NCBI GenBank assembly: GCA_947492475.1
Contig: CANLNM010000003.1
Coordinates: 62,001-126,000, forward strand
Direction: 5' to 3'
Length of the DNA stretch: 64,000 nucleotides
DNA from: an uncultured Paracoccaceae bacterium
Lineage (GTDB): Bacteria > Pseudomonadota > Alphaproteobacteria > Rhodobacterales > Rhodobacteraceae
Part shown: positions 26,393-35,681 of the stretch, piece after piece
Layout of the letters: the number at the start of each line of letters is the position of its first letter
Numbering within the stretch: position 1 is the first letter of the stretch
Notes under the pieces: model-generated
The model's database searches: none
Told to the model about the DNA's origin: nothing
The model's input: the letters and a program-made list of their open reading frames with translations, nothing else
Made by a program: the position numbers and the translations under genes

Positions 26393-27268
26393 ATGTTACA
26401 TCAACAAAATCCCCGGCTCGCGATCCTATTGATGATCACAGCGACGGCGTTCATCGCTGGCACAATGCTGAGCGCGAAATTGCTGGGCACGGATGCGCTT
26501 GGCCCTGCTTTGCCCGCATTGCAGGTAACCCATGGCCGGTTCACATTTGCCTTGCTTGCCTTTTTGGTGGCCACGGCCGTGATCCGCCCTGCCTTTACCC
26601 GGCCGCACTGGCGATTGCACATCGCGCGCACGACCTGTGGCGCGTTGGGGGTGACGCTGATGTTTGCCGCAGCGGCCTGCATTCCGTTATCGGATGCAAC
26701 GGCGCTTAGTTTTTTGAACCCGATCTTTGGGATGATGCTGGCCATTCCCCTATTGGGTGAACGGGTGGGTCCGGTCCGCTGGGGGGCCGCGGGGATCGCG
26801 TTGATAGGCGCAATGATCCTGCTGCGCCCCGGCTTTGCCACGTTTCAGGCCGCCGCATTGCTGGCCGTGGGCGCGGCCATGGCGCTGGGACTAGAGCTGA
26901 TCTTTATGAAGAAACTGTCAGGGCGCGAAAAACCACTGCAAATCCTGTTGGTGAATAATATTCTTGGCTTTTCGATTGCCAGTCTGGTTGTGATCCCGGT
27001 TTGGCAAATGCCCAATGCGGCCCAATGGGCGGTTTTGGTGGCACTTGGCGTTTTAATGGCCTTGGCGCAAACCTGTTTTCTAAACGCAGTTGCCCGCGCC
27101 GAGGCCAGTTTTATCACGCCTTTTTCATACCTTACGCTGGTTTTTGTTGCGCTTTATGATGGGGTGGCGTTCCAATCCTGGCCCAACATCGTATCGCTAC
27201 TGGGTGCCGGTGTCATCATTGCCGGGGCGGCGTTATTGGCCTTTCGTGAGGCGCGGATCGCCCGTTAA
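26393..27268 (+). CDS. EamA/DMT-family transporter
   Basis: 291 residues with ten hydrophobic segments in two EamA repeats (about residues 7-135 and 148-285), a drug/metabolite-type exporter of the inner membrane. ACIPLSDATALSFLNPIFGMMLAIPLLGE is the characteristic end of the first repeat. The ATG at 26393 is preferred to a TTG 12 bp earlier. The substrate is unknown. A second EamA gene of the same length class lies at 28211, separated by gcrA. Confidence 0.87.
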   Translation: MLHQQNPRLAILLMITATAFIAGTMLSAKLLGTDALGPALPALQVTHGRFTFALLAFLVATAVIRPAFTRPHWRLHIARTTCGALGVTLMFAAAACIPLSDATALSFLNPIFGMMLAIPLLGERVGPVRWGAAGIALIGAMILLRPGFATFQAAALLAVGAAMALGLELIFMKKLSGREKPLQILLVNNILGFSIASLVVIPVWQMPNAAQWAVLVALGVLMALAQTCFLNAVARAEASFITPFSYLTLVFVALYDGVAFQSWPNIVSLLGAGVIIAGAALLAFREARIAR

Positions 27269-27429
27269 CCTCGCCTTCATAGCTGTGTTTCAAAGGTCGC
27301 GCATGCAAACGATCCGTATTATCCCGCGACAGGCGCTTGTATCCCGGCCAAGGGTGCTTAAAATAGGATGCTGACGAATTCAGATGGGTCGGGCGGTTTC
27401 ACGCGCGCCCCCTTACCAAAGGAAATGCC

Positions 27430-28011
27430 ATGTCCTGGACCGACGAGCGGGTTGAGCTGCTTAAAAAGATGTGGGGCGAAGGCCAGTCCGCCAGCCAGAT
27501 TGCCAAGGAACTGGGCGGGGTTACCCGCAACGCAGTGATCGGCAAAGTGCACCGTTTGGGGCTGTCCAACCGGACCAGCACAACAACGGCGGCAAAAACC
27601 ACCAAAGAAAAATCCGCGCCCAAGCCCAAGGCAACAGCGGCCCCCAAACCCAAGGCCGAGCCCAAGGCAGCCGCCCCGGCGGCCAAGCCAGAGATCGACA
27701 CATCCAAGCCGCTGCCCATGAGCCCAGCGCGCCGTGCGATCATTCCCGCGGGCCAGCCATTGCCACCACAGCCTTCGGCCAATGAAATCAGCCCCGAAGC
27801 ATTGGCCAAGGTCAGTGAAGTGGAAAAAGGCGCTAAGAAAATCAGCCTGATGGAATTGACCGAACGGACCTGCAAATGGCCCATCGGCGATCCGGCCACT
27901 CCAGATTTCTGGTTCTGCGGCCTGCCCGTTCAACAAGGCAAACCCTATTGCGAAGCCCATGTCGGCGTGGCGTTTCAGCCCATGTCATCACGGCGCGACC
28001 GCCGCCGGTAA
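27430..28011 (+). CDS. gcrA: GcrA cell-cycle regulator
   Basis: 193 residues. The N-terminal domain SWTDERVELLKKMWGEGQSASQ, continuing to NAVIGKVHRLGLSNR, is the GcrA DNA-binding region, followed by a long Lys/Ala/Pro linker (about 50-100) and a conserved C-terminal sigma-70-contacting part with RTCKWPIGDPATPDFWFCG and the final PYCEAHVGVAFQP. In Caulobacter GcrA works with CcrM methylation at GANTC sites. Good ribosome-binding sequence (AAAGGAAATGCC) and own terminator. Nearly restricted to Alphaproteobacteria, so it supports the taxonomy. Confidence 0.95.
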   Translation: MSWTDERVELLKKMWGEGQSASQIAKELGGVTRNAVIGKVHRLGLSNRTSTTTAAKTTKEKSAPKPKATAAPKPKAEPKAAAPAAKPEIDTSKPLPMSPARRAIIPAGQPLPPQPSANEISPEALAKVSEVEKGAKKISLMELTERTCKWPIGDPATPDFWFCGLPVQQGKPYCEAHVGVAFQPMSSRRDRRR

Positions 28012-28032
28012 TCCCGGACATATTGATCTGAC

Positions 28033-28061
28033 AAAGCCCTGCCAAACTGGCGGGGCTTTTT
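28033..28061 (+). terminator. Rho-independent terminator of gcrA
   Basis: Stem AAAGCCCTGCCA / TGGCGGGGCTTT, 12 bp with one G-U pair, loop AAC, followed by a T-run to 28061. It lies 22 bp after the gcrA stop. Confidence 0.92.
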
Positions 28062-28210
28062 CGTTGGGCTTGGTGACTGATCACCCCGCTGGTGTCGCCC
28101 CTTGGCCGCAGCTTTTGGCGATCTTGGTTGTTGTGCATCGCCCTGCACCCGCGTACCAGTTTTGCATCGCCCTGATCCACCATCAGGTCGGTGTTCAAAC
28201 AGGAATATTC

Positions 28211-29137
28211 ATGCAAAACCTCGCCCCCCGAAACGCATCTACAAATGCCCCGGCAAACGCCCCTGCAAACGCACGGGCCAACCTGATCGGCAGCTTGTTC
28301 ATGGTTGCGGCGATGACGGGCTTCGCGGTTGAGGATGCATTCCTAAAAGCGACATTTGTCCAACTGCCCATCGGCCAGATCCTGATGATGTTTGGACTGG
28401 GCGGTGCGATCCTATTTGCGATAATCGCCCGGCTACAGGGCACGTCGCTGCTGCAAGCAGCGGTTTTGTCCAGACCCATGCGCATCCGGGTTTTGTTCGA
28501 AATCACCGGGCGGCTTTTTTATGGGTTGGCCATTACCTTGACCCCTTTATCCTCGGCGACGGTGATCCTGCAGGCCACTCCGATTGTTGTGGTCGCGGGC
28601 GCATCAATTGTGTTTGGCGAACATGTCGGCTGGAGACGTTGGTTGGCCATCGTGATCGGATTGATCGGCGTGCTGATCATCCTGCGCCCCACATCTGACA
28701 GTTTTTCGATGCTGTCGATTTTGGCCGTTTTGGGCATGTTAGGCTTTGCCGGGCGCGATCTGGCCAGCAGGGCGGCGCCATCCACGCTGTCCACATCGGT
28801 TTTGGGGTTTTATGGCTTCTTGGCGGTGATCGTCGCGGGCGGGCTCTATGCGCTTTGGGACGGCCAAGCGTTTGTGATGCCCCACTTGCGCATCTGGGCC
28901 ATGATGATCGGGGCCGTGGTCGCCGGTGTTCTGGCCTATTCCGGCCTGATGAAGGCGATGCGCACCGGCGACGTATCCGCCGTCACCCCGTTTCGCTATT
29001 CCCGCCTGCTGATCGGGATTGCCTTTGGGGTGCTGTTTTTCGGCGAAACACTGGACTGGCAGATGGCGCAAGGCAGTGTTTTGATTGTGCTGTCAGGTCT
29101 GTTTATTTTGTGGCGATCCCCGTCAAAACCACGCTAA
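28211..29137 (+). CDS. EamA/DMT-family transporter
   Basis: 308 residues, ten hydrophobic segments in two EamA repeats. The N-terminal tail carries the near-repeat NAPANAPANARAN (about residues 11-23), encoded by imperfect 12-bp units. LTPLSSATVILQATPIVVVAGASIVFGE closes the first repeat and SAVTPFRYSRLLIGIAFGVLFFGE the second. The ATG at 28211 with AGGA 6 nt upstream is far better than any earlier in-frame codon, which would lie within gcrA or its terminator. Substrate unknown. Confidence 0.87.
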   Translation: MQNLAPRNASTNAPANAPANARANLIGSLFMVAAMTGFAVEDAFLKATFVQLPIGQILMMFGLGGAILFAIIARLQGTSLLQAAVLSRPMRIRVLFEITGRLFYGLAITLTPLSSATVILQATPIVVVAGASIVFGEHVGWRRWLAIVIGLIGVLIILRPTSDSFSMLSILAVLGMLGFAGRDLASRAAPSTLSTSVLGFYGFLAVIVAGGLYALWDGQAFVMPHLRIWAMMIGAVVAGVLAYSGLMKAMRTGDVSAVTPFRYSRLLIGIAFGVLFFGETLDWQMAQGSVLIVLSGLFILWRSPSKPR

Positions 29138-29247
29138 AGAAACAAAATGTCGGGATTGCCGACATTTCCGACCGACAAACTTGTGATTTCACCGCGTGGC
29201 CTTACATCCAAATCAGCCACAGATGTTTTTTGATAAAGGATCGTCCT

Positions 29248-30018
29248 ATGCCTAACCTCGCCCTCATCACTGGTGCATCATCGGGAATTGGCCGGGAACT
29301 GGCGCGGTTTCACGCAGGTCTGGGCGGTGATATGATCATTACGGCTCGACGTGATGCTGAATTGCAGGCGTTGAAATCCGAACTAGAGTCAAAATACTAC
29401 GTCACCGTGCACACCATTTCACTGGATTTGGGCGCACCGGGCGGGGCAGATGATCTGGCCAAACAGGCCATGGCGATTGGCCCGATTGAGGTGCTGATCA
29501 ACAATGCTGGCTTTGGCGGGCATGGCGCGTTTATTGACCGGGATCTGGCGGCGGATCACGCGATGGTGGACCTAAATGTCAGCGCTTTGATGACCCTGTG
29601 CCATCATTTCGGGCGGGATATGGCGGCGCGTGGCGGTGGCAAAATCCTCAACGTGTCGTCGACCGCGTCCTACATGCCCGGCCCCCTTCAGGCGACCTAT
29701 TTCGCCACCAAGGCCTTTGTGTCGTCCTTTTCCCAGGCGCTGGACGAAGAGTTGCGCGACAAAGGCGTGACCGTGACCGCACTGGAACCGGGCGCTGTGG
29801 CCACCGAATTTATGGATACCGCAGACCTGAACGGCACGGATTTGGCCAAAGGCGGTGCCAGCGCGGCTGATGTGGCCGCATTTGGATACCGCGCCATGAT
29901 GGCCGGTGAATTGCGCGCGATCAATGAAACGCGCCTGCAGGTCCTGATGAATTGGGTCATGCCATTTCTGCCCCGCCGCCGGGTGCTAAAAATGGTGCGC
30001 AGCATGCAGACGAAATAG
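29248..30018 (+). CDS. Short-chain dehydrogenase/reductase
   Basis: 256 residues, classical SDR. The cofactor motif is ALITGASSGIGRELA (about 5-19), followed by NNAG in EVLINNAGFGG, the catalytic serine in LNVSSTASYMPG and the YxxxK motif in YFATKAF. The basic residue pair after the second strand (TARRDAE) suggests NADP(H). The ATG at 29248 follows AAAGGA. The C-terminal extension LQVLMNWVMPFLPRRRVLKMV may touch the membrane, as in DltE/YqjQ-like SDRs. Substrate unknown. Confidence 0.9.
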   Translation: MPNLALITGASSGIGRELARFHAGLGGDMIITARRDAELQALKSELESKYYVTVHTISLDLGAPGGADDLAKQAMAIGPIEVLINNAGFGGHGAFIDRDLAADHAMVDLNVSALMTLCHHFGRDMAARGGGKILNVSSTASYMPGPLQATYFATKAFVSSFSQALDEELRDKGVTVTALEPGAVATEFMDTADLNGTDLAKGGASAADVAAFGYRAMMAGELRAINETRLQVLMNWVMPFLPRRRVLKMVRSMQTK

Positions 30019-30106
30019 CATCGCCAATTTGTCTTCGGGATGGATGGGCCCCATGGTATAAAGGGGCTTCTCGCGGTCCTTGCCGCGCAACCCGGAGCGA
30101 AAAACA

Positions 30107-30490
30107 ATGCAACTCGGTGCCTTTTCCATCAGCCTATCTGTCGAAAACATTCACGCATCCAAAGCGTTCTACGAAACCCTTGGATTTGCGACCATTGGCG
30201 GCGATATCGACCAAAACTGGCTGATTTTGCGCAATGGATCGGCCACGATCGGCCTGTTTCACGGCATGTTCGAAGGCAACATGCTGACGTTCAATCCCGG
30301 CTGGTCCCCGGACGCGCAGCCCTTGGACGCATTCGACGATGTGCGCGCCATTCAGGCCCATCTGCAAACCGCAGGGATATCGCTGGACATGCAGGCCGAC
30401 CCCAACAGCACCGGCCCCGCGCATCTGGCGCTAAAGGACCCAGACGGCAACGGGATTTTCATCGACCAACACGTGGATAAACCCGATTAA
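30107..30490 (+). CDS. VOC-family protein (glyoxalase/bleomycin-resistance fold)
   Basis: 127 residues with the paired beta-alpha-beta units of the vicinal-oxygen-chelate fold: FSISLSVENIHASKAFYETLGF at the N-terminus and LALKDPDGNGIFIDQH at the C-terminus. The ATG at 30107 is the start of the first strand. The 3' end overlaps the convergent pentapeptide gene by 4 bp. Substrate unknown. Confidence 0.85.
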   Translation: MQLGAFSISLSVENIHASKAFYETLGFATIGGDIDQNWLILRNGSATIGLFHGMFEGNMLTFNPGWSPDAQPLDAFDDVRAIQAHLQTAGISLDMQADPNSTGPAHLALKDPDGNGIFIDQHVDKPD

Positions 30491-31971
30491 CGCAAACGGA
30501 ACCGCTGACGCAGACCCAGCCCAAGGAAAAACAACAGGACAAAACCGAACACGGTTTGAGTGGCTGAGAGCACTTGAATGACCCAATGGGCATCTCTCAG
30601 AATGTCGCCGAAATACGTGCCTTGCAGGCCAAAAAATTTAAAGATGTTGGCAAATGAAAACGCCGCTCCGGTGAGGATGGATTTGATCCCTTGCAGCACA
30701 GAACTAAGATCACACCAAAGCGCTGAAACATAAATACCCATGCAAAAGGCCCAGAGATAAGCAAGTAGTTTGATCGGTTTTTCAATCGAATACCCATAAT
30801 CAGACAGCGCGCCGTAGATCAAATACGGTAACCTTTGCCAAATCGGTCCGATCTGCGCAGTGAACGCCATTTCCCGTCTGAAAAAGAAATGCTCTTCTTC
30901 AGGGAACCCCTGTTTGGCAAATGCTTGACGTAACATCGAACATGATGTTGTCGCTTTCTCGACTTCCGACTTATCCTCAATCCAAGAAGATAAGTCGTTT
31001 GAACTACGTCCATCTACACGTTCTGGCCAATTCTCATCACCCATGGTGAACGCCATTTCAGCAGGTAGTTCCGCACCATCCAGCAAAGGATACCGATTGA
31101 GGAACCTGCTTTCGCGAAATGTGACCGGTTTCTTGAAACTCGCATTCCTTAGATCCAGATATAGCGGATTTTCGCGGCATTCGTCTCCAAATTGACACCC
31201 TTGAAACCCGACGCGTGACTGAAATTCTGAATTTTGGAACATCGCGCCTTGATGAAATGCTGAGTTCTCAAAGATTGCTCTTCCTTTAAAGACCCCTCCC
31301 AGAAATTGTGCATTGTGGTCGAATGAAGTTTGTGAAAACCAACACAATTGCTCAAAAGTCGACAATTCAAAACTGACGTTTTTTTGGAAAGTTAAATTGT
31401 CGAACCGTGCCCTACTTTCGAAGGTGGAATGCGCAAAGCTGCTATTCCCTTCAAAATAGCAATTGCTAAAGAACAGCTCACCAAAACTAGACTGGTTAAG
31501 GTCCACATCTTTCGCAAAATAGGCGCCAACAGCATTTATTGAAAGCCTCTCTCTTAGCCCGGTCAGTTTGAGCTTCGTCCCAAAGTAGAAGCCCGAAATG
31601 CCCAGTAGAAGCCCATGCACTGCTGCATTAGTTACTTCCACATCGGACTTGGGATTAGGAATGCCGGGATAATCAAAGTCCCCAGATATAAAGGCGGAAG
31701 AATCCCTCATACTTTGTCTATGCAGTTCGTGCACTTCATCCGCCATATCATCCCAGCCGCCCAATTCGCCCAGCGTGATAGGGGTGTCGGGATGATTATG
31801 TAGAATTTTCTGATGAAGCTGCACTAACTGTTGGTCAGACAATCCTTGACACATCCAAGCATTCCAGACCTTACGGTTTTTCTCTTGAACTTTGTGACCT
31901 GCCCGCTTGTTTTTGGGCTCACCATAAAGTGTCATTAAAACATACCAAGGGTTGGTTCGTTTCAAACTCAT
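30487..31971 (-). CDS. Pentapeptide-repeat membrane protein
   Basis: 494 residues. Residues 1-130 are a unique N-terminal region (NPWYVLMTLYGEPKNKRAG). Residues about 150-300 are degenerate pentapeptide repeats of the A(D/N)LxF type, for example FGELFFSNCYFEGNSSFAHSTF, predicted to form a quadrilateral beta-helix. After a linker, the C-terminal part has two or three membrane spans (about 400-420, 440-460 and 470-490). Such architecture suggests a membrane sensor or channel-like protein; no function can be assigned. Noticeably more AT-rich than rimO or the VOC gene. Divergent from rimO by 112 bp. Confidence 0.83.
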   Translation of the reverse strand: MSLKRTNPWYVLMTLYGEPKNKRAGHKVQEKNRKVWNAWMCQGLSDQQLVQLHQKILHNHPDTPITLGELGGWDDMADEVHELHRQSMRDSSAFISGDFDYPGIPNPKSDVEVTNAAVHGLLLGISGFYFGTKLKLTGLRERLSINAVGAYFAKDVDLNQSSFGELFFSNCYFEGNSSFAHSTFESRARFDNLTFQKNVSFELSTFEQLCWFSQTSFDHNAQFLGGVFKGRAIFENSAFHQGAMFQNSEFQSRVGFQGCQFGDECRENPLYLDLRNASFKKPVTFRESRFLNRYPLLDGAELPAEMAFTMGDENWPERVDGRSSNDLSSWIEDKSEVEKATTSCSMLRQAFAKQGFPEEEHFFFRREMAFTAQIGPIWQRLPYLIYGALSDYGYSIEKPIKLLAYLWAFCMGIYVSALWCDLSSVLQGIKSILTGAAFSFANIFKFFGLQGTYFGDILRDAHWVIQVLSATQTVFGFVLLFFLGLGLRQRFRLR

Positions 31972-32083
31972 ATTTCCACCCTAATCAAAACCAAACCGCA
32001 CAAGTTGAACTAAGAAGTAAGTCGCTTGACTATCATCGTCAAACCCCATTCCCCTTTGGCCGCAGCATCGTTATACGCCCCTC

Positions 32084-33481
32084 ATGTCCAGCAATCCGCC
32101 CGAACTTCGCCCCGACCTCGCGCCTGCCCCAAAATTCGGGGGCCGCATTACCGAAACCAAACGTGACGGTCAGCCGACCATCGGGATGGTGTCGCTTGGC
32201 TGTCCCAAAGCCTTGGTCGACAGCGAACGCATTTTGACCCGTCTGCGCGCCGAAGGTTATGCGATCAGCCCCGATTACAACGGCGCAGATGCGGTGATCG
32301 TCAACACCTGTGGGTTTCTGGACAGCGCCAAGGCCGAAAGTCTGGATGCGATCGGCGAAGCATTGGTGGAAAACGGCAAGGTGATTGTCACCGGCTGTTT
32401 AGGGGCTGAGCCCGATTATATCCGCGAACATCACCCCAACATTCTGGCCGTCACTGGCCCGCATCAATACGAACAGGTGCTGGATGCGGTGCATGGTGCT
32501 GTGCCCCCGTCCCCCGATCCGTTTGTCGATCTGCTGCCGGCGTCAGGCGTGTCCCTGACCCCGCGCCATTACAGCTATCTAAAGATTTCTGAGGGCTGCA
32601 ATCACAAGTGTAAATTCTGCATCATCCCCGATATGCGCGGTCGCCTGTCATCGCGTCCGGCCTTTGCAGTGCTGCGCGAAGCCGAAAAGCTGGTGGAAAA
32701 CGGCGTGCGCGAATTGCTGGTGATTTCGCAGGATACGTCGGCCTATGGGGTCGATCTGAAACACGCTACAGAACGCGGGCATCGCGCCCATATTACCGAT
32801 CTGGCGCGTGATCTGGGTGCGCTTGGATCTGGACGCGATCTGTGGGTGCGGATGCACTACGTTTACCCTTACCCGCATGTGCGCGACATGATCCCTTTGA
32901 TGGCGGATGGGCTGATCCTGCCCTATCTGGACATCCCGTTTCAGCATGCCCATCCGGATGTGCTAAAACGGATGGCCCGCCCTGCGGCAGCGGCCAAAAC
33001 GCTGGATGAAATCGCCGCTTGGCGCAACACTTGCCCCGATATCACCCTGCGCAGCACGTTCATCGTCGGCTATCCCGGCGAAACGGAGGCCGAATTTCAG
33101 ACCCTGCTGGATTGGATGGACGAAGCCCAGCTGGACCGTGTGGGGTGTTTTCAATACGAAAACGTCGATGGCGCGCGGTCCAACGCCCTGCCTGACCATG
33201 TGCCTGCGGATGTGAAACAGGATCGCTGGGATCGTTTCATGGAAAAGGCCCAAGCGATTTCCGAAGCCAAACTGGCCGCCAAAGTGGGCAAAACGCTGGA
33301 CGTGATCGTGGACGACATCGACAGCGACGGCATCGCCACCTGCCGCACCAAAGCCGACGCGCCCGAGATTGATGGGAACCTGTTCATCGATGAAGGCACG
33401 GATGGTTTGTCGGTGGGCGATATCGTATCGGTCGAAGTCGATGAGGCTGGGGAATATGATTTGTGGGGTAAACTTGGCTAA
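32084..33481 (+). CDS. rimO: Ribosomal protein S12 methylthiotransferase
   Basis: 465 residues. RimO methylthiolates the conserved aspartate of S12. Three domains are seen: UPF0004 with cysteines C40, C76 and C105 (first 4Fe-4S cluster), the radical SAM domain with CNHKCKFC (C172, C176, C179), and the C-terminal TRAM domain from about residue 395. The extra N-terminal 30 residues ([17 protein letters not shown]) are usual in Rhodobacterales. Flanked by two AT-rich orphan genes on both sides. Confidence 0.96.
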   Translation: MSSNPPELRPDLAPAPKFGGRITETKRDGQPTIGMVSLGCPKALVDSERILTRLRAEGYAISPDYNGADAVIVNTCGFLDSAKAESLDAIGEALVENGKVIVTGCLGAEPDYIREHHPNILAVTGPHQYEQVLDAVHGAVPPSPDPFVDLLPASGVSLTPRHYSYLKISEGCNHKCKFCIIPDMRGRLSSRPAFAVLREAEKLVENGVRELLVISQDTSAYGVDLKHATERGHRAHITDLARDLGALGSGRDLWVRMHYVYPYPHVRDMIPLMADGLILPYLDIPFQHAHPDVLKRMARPAAAAKTLDEIAAWRNTCPDITLRSTFIVGYPGETEAEFQTLLDWMDEAQLDRVGCFQYENVDGARSNALPDHVPADVKQDRWDRFMEKAQAISEAKLAAKVGKTLDVIVDDIDSDGIATCRTKADAPEIDGNLFIDEGTDGLSVGDIVSVEVDEAGEYDLWGKLG

Positions 33482-33503
33482 CGAAGCGTTTTACCTAGTT
33501 AGT

Positions 33504-34466
33504 ATGCACGACCAAGACTCGCGAGTTCCGCTCAGCGTTTCGGATGCCGAGAAAGTGCTGGCAGCGCGATCATTCCTCGTGTCATGCAGCCGCTTAGAAG
33601 ATCTTTTTTCTTTAATTGCGATAAGCTACAAAGAGTTCGAAACCTTTGTGTTTGAAGCCGGGCTAGCAGTGCATATTGGTGAGTTTGACGGTCTTGAGGA
33701 AGGGTTAGATGAAAAGTTCCTCAGGTCAACTGACTACGCGAACCAGAAGCTGTTGGGGTTAACAAATTCGCATCGCGCCCTTGTGGATCAATATCCGCAG
33801 AGGTTGCGATCAAGCTATACCCATTCTGTCGATTTGGTGGAATTGTTTAAGAAATTCTTAGCCTCAGCATTCGATAATAGCTTTGAATATCGCATTTTCG
33901 ACCTGCTTCGAAACGTAACTATTCATTCCCAGCTCCCAACCAAGCCCAATTATTCCGTCAGCACTCTCGCTGAAACGTTTGAGGATTTTCCCAACGGACG
34001 GGTGGTCGGCCGATCTAGTTTGGAATTAAATATCTCAAAAGAAACTCTGACAAAGGCCCAGCAAGGTCGTAGAAAAACAAAAGATGAAATTGATGCAATC
34101 TCGGAGAACGAACTTGATTTAAAGGTAGTTGTACGTGGATTTATTTCCGCATTGTTTGATTGTCGAAGTAGTTTCCACAGCGAAATCCAAGCGTACCAAA
34201 ACGATCAAGTAAGCTGTTACAATGATGCGTTAGCGTTGTTTAAAGCTCAATTCCCGAGCCACAATCAATTAGTTATTTTGTCCAAAACCATCGATGGGAA
34301 GGAAGCGGATCAAGTCTACCTGAAAGAAAAATTCCCGACCTTGGTTGCGAGCAAACAAAAGCGCTACTTTGGGTTGCGAGCTGCGCTTACTAGATATCCA
34401 TCCATTGAAGTTTCAGATCGCAAAGATGTTTATCAAGGTAATTTCCCTAAGCTTTGGAAACGGTAG
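33504..34466 (+). CDS. Unknown protein with HEPN-like RNxxxH motif
   Basis: 320 residues, mostly helical, not recognised as a named family. The segment FEYRIFDLLRNVTIHSQLP places R136-N137-x3-H141, which agrees with the Rx4-6H active-site motif of HEPN RNases, preceded by a long helical region as in HEPN bundles. The ATG at 33504 follows the rimO stop by 22 bp without a good ribosome-binding site; a link to rimO transcription is likely. AT-rich codon use contrasts with rimO, suggesting transfer. It could be a toxin-like or defence-related nuclease, or a non-catalytic HEPN protein. Confidence 0.6.
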   Translation: MHDQDSRVPLSVSDAEKVLAARSFLVSCSRLEDLFSLIAISYKEFETFVFEAGLAVHIGEFDGLEEGLDEKFLRSTDYANQKLLGLTNSHRALVDQYPQRLRSSYTHSVDLVELFKKFLASAFDNSFEYRIFDLLRNVTIHSQLPTKPNYSVSTLAETFEDFPNGRVVGRSSLELNISKETLTKAQQGRRKTKDEIDAISENELDLKVVVRGFISALFDCRSSFHSEIQAYQNDQVSCYNDALALFKAQFPSHNQLVILSKTIDGKEADQVYLKEKFPTLVASKQKRYFGLRAALTRYPSIEVSDRKDVYQGNFPKLWKR

Positions 34467-34468
34467 CC

Positions 34469-34870
34469 ATGACCCAAACCGATCAAACCCCCAGCGACAC
34501 TCAGGTTCTCTACAATGCGGAATGTCCCGTCTGTCACTTTGAGGTTAGTCGCTACGCGCGTTATAGCGACGATAACGGCCTGCCGATCCGGTTTGATGAT
34601 CTCAACGGCGCGGGGCTGGCCCGGTGGGGCCTGACCCCGGATCAGGCGGCGCGGCGACTTTATGTGTCCCATCGCGGGGAATTGCTGTCGGGGATGCCTG
34701 CGTTTCGTGTGTTATGGGCGCAGATGCCGCGGTATCGCTGGCTGGCGCGCGTCGCGGGGTGGCCGATCCTGCGCCCTACCTCGGTGTTTTTGTATGATCG
34801 CATCATCGCGCCGGTGATTTATCGCTGGCACAAACGCCGCAAAGCCCGCACCCCTAGCAAAAACGGCTAA
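34469..34870 (+). CDS. DCC-family thiol-disulfide oxidoreductase-like protein (DUF393)
   Basis: 133 residues. The family signature with a CxxC pair is in VLYNAECPVCHFEV (C19, C22), followed by IRFDDLNG and GMPAFRVLWAQMPRY, typical of DUF393. The proteins have a thioredoxin-like fold and unknown targets. The ATG at 34469 lies 2 bp after the stop of the HEPN-like gene. GC content returns here to the level of the surrounding chromosome. The stop overlaps the convergent dgkA by 4 bp. Confidence 0.87.
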   Translation: MTQTDQTPSDTQVLYNAECPVCHFEVSRYARYSDDNGLPIRFDDLNGAGLARWGLTPDQAARRLYVSHRGELLSGMPAFRVLWAQMPRYRWLARVAGWPILRPTSVFLYDRIIAPVIYRWHKRRKARTPSKNG

Positions 34871-35214
34871 CTAAACACGACAATCACCCAAGCCAGCCCC
34901 GCAGCAAAGGCGGTCACTGCGACCCCTGCGCTGCCTGCGTCTTTGGCTTGTTTGGCCAAAGGGTGCGGTTCGGTTGAGATATAATCCACCGCCCGTTCCA
35001 GTGCCGTATTGAACAGCTCGGCCGCCAAAACCAGCACGCCCAAAATCAGGATCAGCGCCAGTTCCATTCCGCTGAGAAACCACAGCGCAAAGAGCGCCGA
35101 AACCACGTTGGCCCAGACCCAGCTGCGAAACGAATGTTCGTTCTGCCATGCGTCGACCACGCCGGCCCAGCTCCAGATGCAGCGCATTTTTAACCGTTTG
35201 ATAAAGTATATCAT
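34867..35214 (-). CDS. dgkA: Diacylglycerol kinase
   Basis: 115 residues with three membrane spans; phosphorylates diacylglycerol to phosphatidic acid in the inner membrane to recycle lipid by-products. The active-site signature AELFNTALERAVDYI and AKDAGSAGVAV (about 66-94) is intact, and the first part FRSWVWANVV is typical. A single gene here, upstream of which the YigZ-type gene is also on the minus strand with a 25-bp gap. Confidence 0.92.
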   Translation of the reverse strand: MIYFIKRLKMRCIWSWAGVVDAWQNEHSFRSWVWANVVSALFALWFLSGMELALILILGVLVLAAELFNTALERAVDYISTEPHPLAKQAKDAGSAGVAVTAFAAGLAWVIVVFS

Positions 35215-35239
35215 TGCGCCACCCTAGCGCCCAAATGGG

Positions 35240-35590
35240 TCAGGTCAACTGATCCAGATAAATCCGCACCGCATCCTGCACGTGGCGGAACCGATCCCCG
35301 CCCAGATGTTTGCCGCCGTACCAGCGCGTCACACAGATCAGATGCCCATGTAGGGCTTCGCGTTCCAGCATCCGCACGATGATCATGCCCGCCCCGCTTT
35401 CGCCGTCATCGTTTTTCAGCGGTGCGTCGGGCAACAGGACCGCCCAGCTGTTATGGGTGGCTTTGGCGAACTTTTTCTTGCGGCGCAATTCTTTGATAAA
35501 GGCGCGTGCTTCGTCGGCGGATGTGACGGGGGCGCCGGACACGGCATATTTCGATCCGCGATCGCTGGCGACGTTTTCAATGATTTTCAT
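35240..35590 (-). CDS. YigZ/IMPACT-family protein (short form)
   Basis: 116 residues covering only the UPF0029 N-terminal domain: FAKATHNSWAVLL, DDGESGAGMII and VTRWYGGKHLGGDRFRHV are the family motifs. E. coli YigZ is about 200 residues with an extra C-terminal domain that is missing here; many alphaproteobacteria carry this short version. RNA- or ribosome-linked roles are proposed for the family. Divergent from ppk2. Confidence 0.85.
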   Translation of the reverse strand: MKIIENVASDRGSKYAVSGAPVTSADEARAFIKELRRKKKFAKATHNSWAVLLPDAPLKNDDGESGAGMIIVRMLEREALHGHLICVTRWYGGKHLGGDRFRHVQDAVRIYLDQLT

Positions 35591-35681
35591 TCCCCCTTTT
35601 CCCGCTGTGATTGATGCAGGTCAAGGCCCCGCGGATCCCGGGCTGATAGGGTTTGCGCGAGATACAAAAGAGAGGGCCAAC

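Noticed and set aside
32026-32042. TTGAC and GTCAA separated by 7 bp before rimO
   Set aside because: The half-sites look like an FNR box but the spacer is 7 instead of 4, so an FNR-type dimer would not fit. More likely a -35-like TTGACT plus chance.
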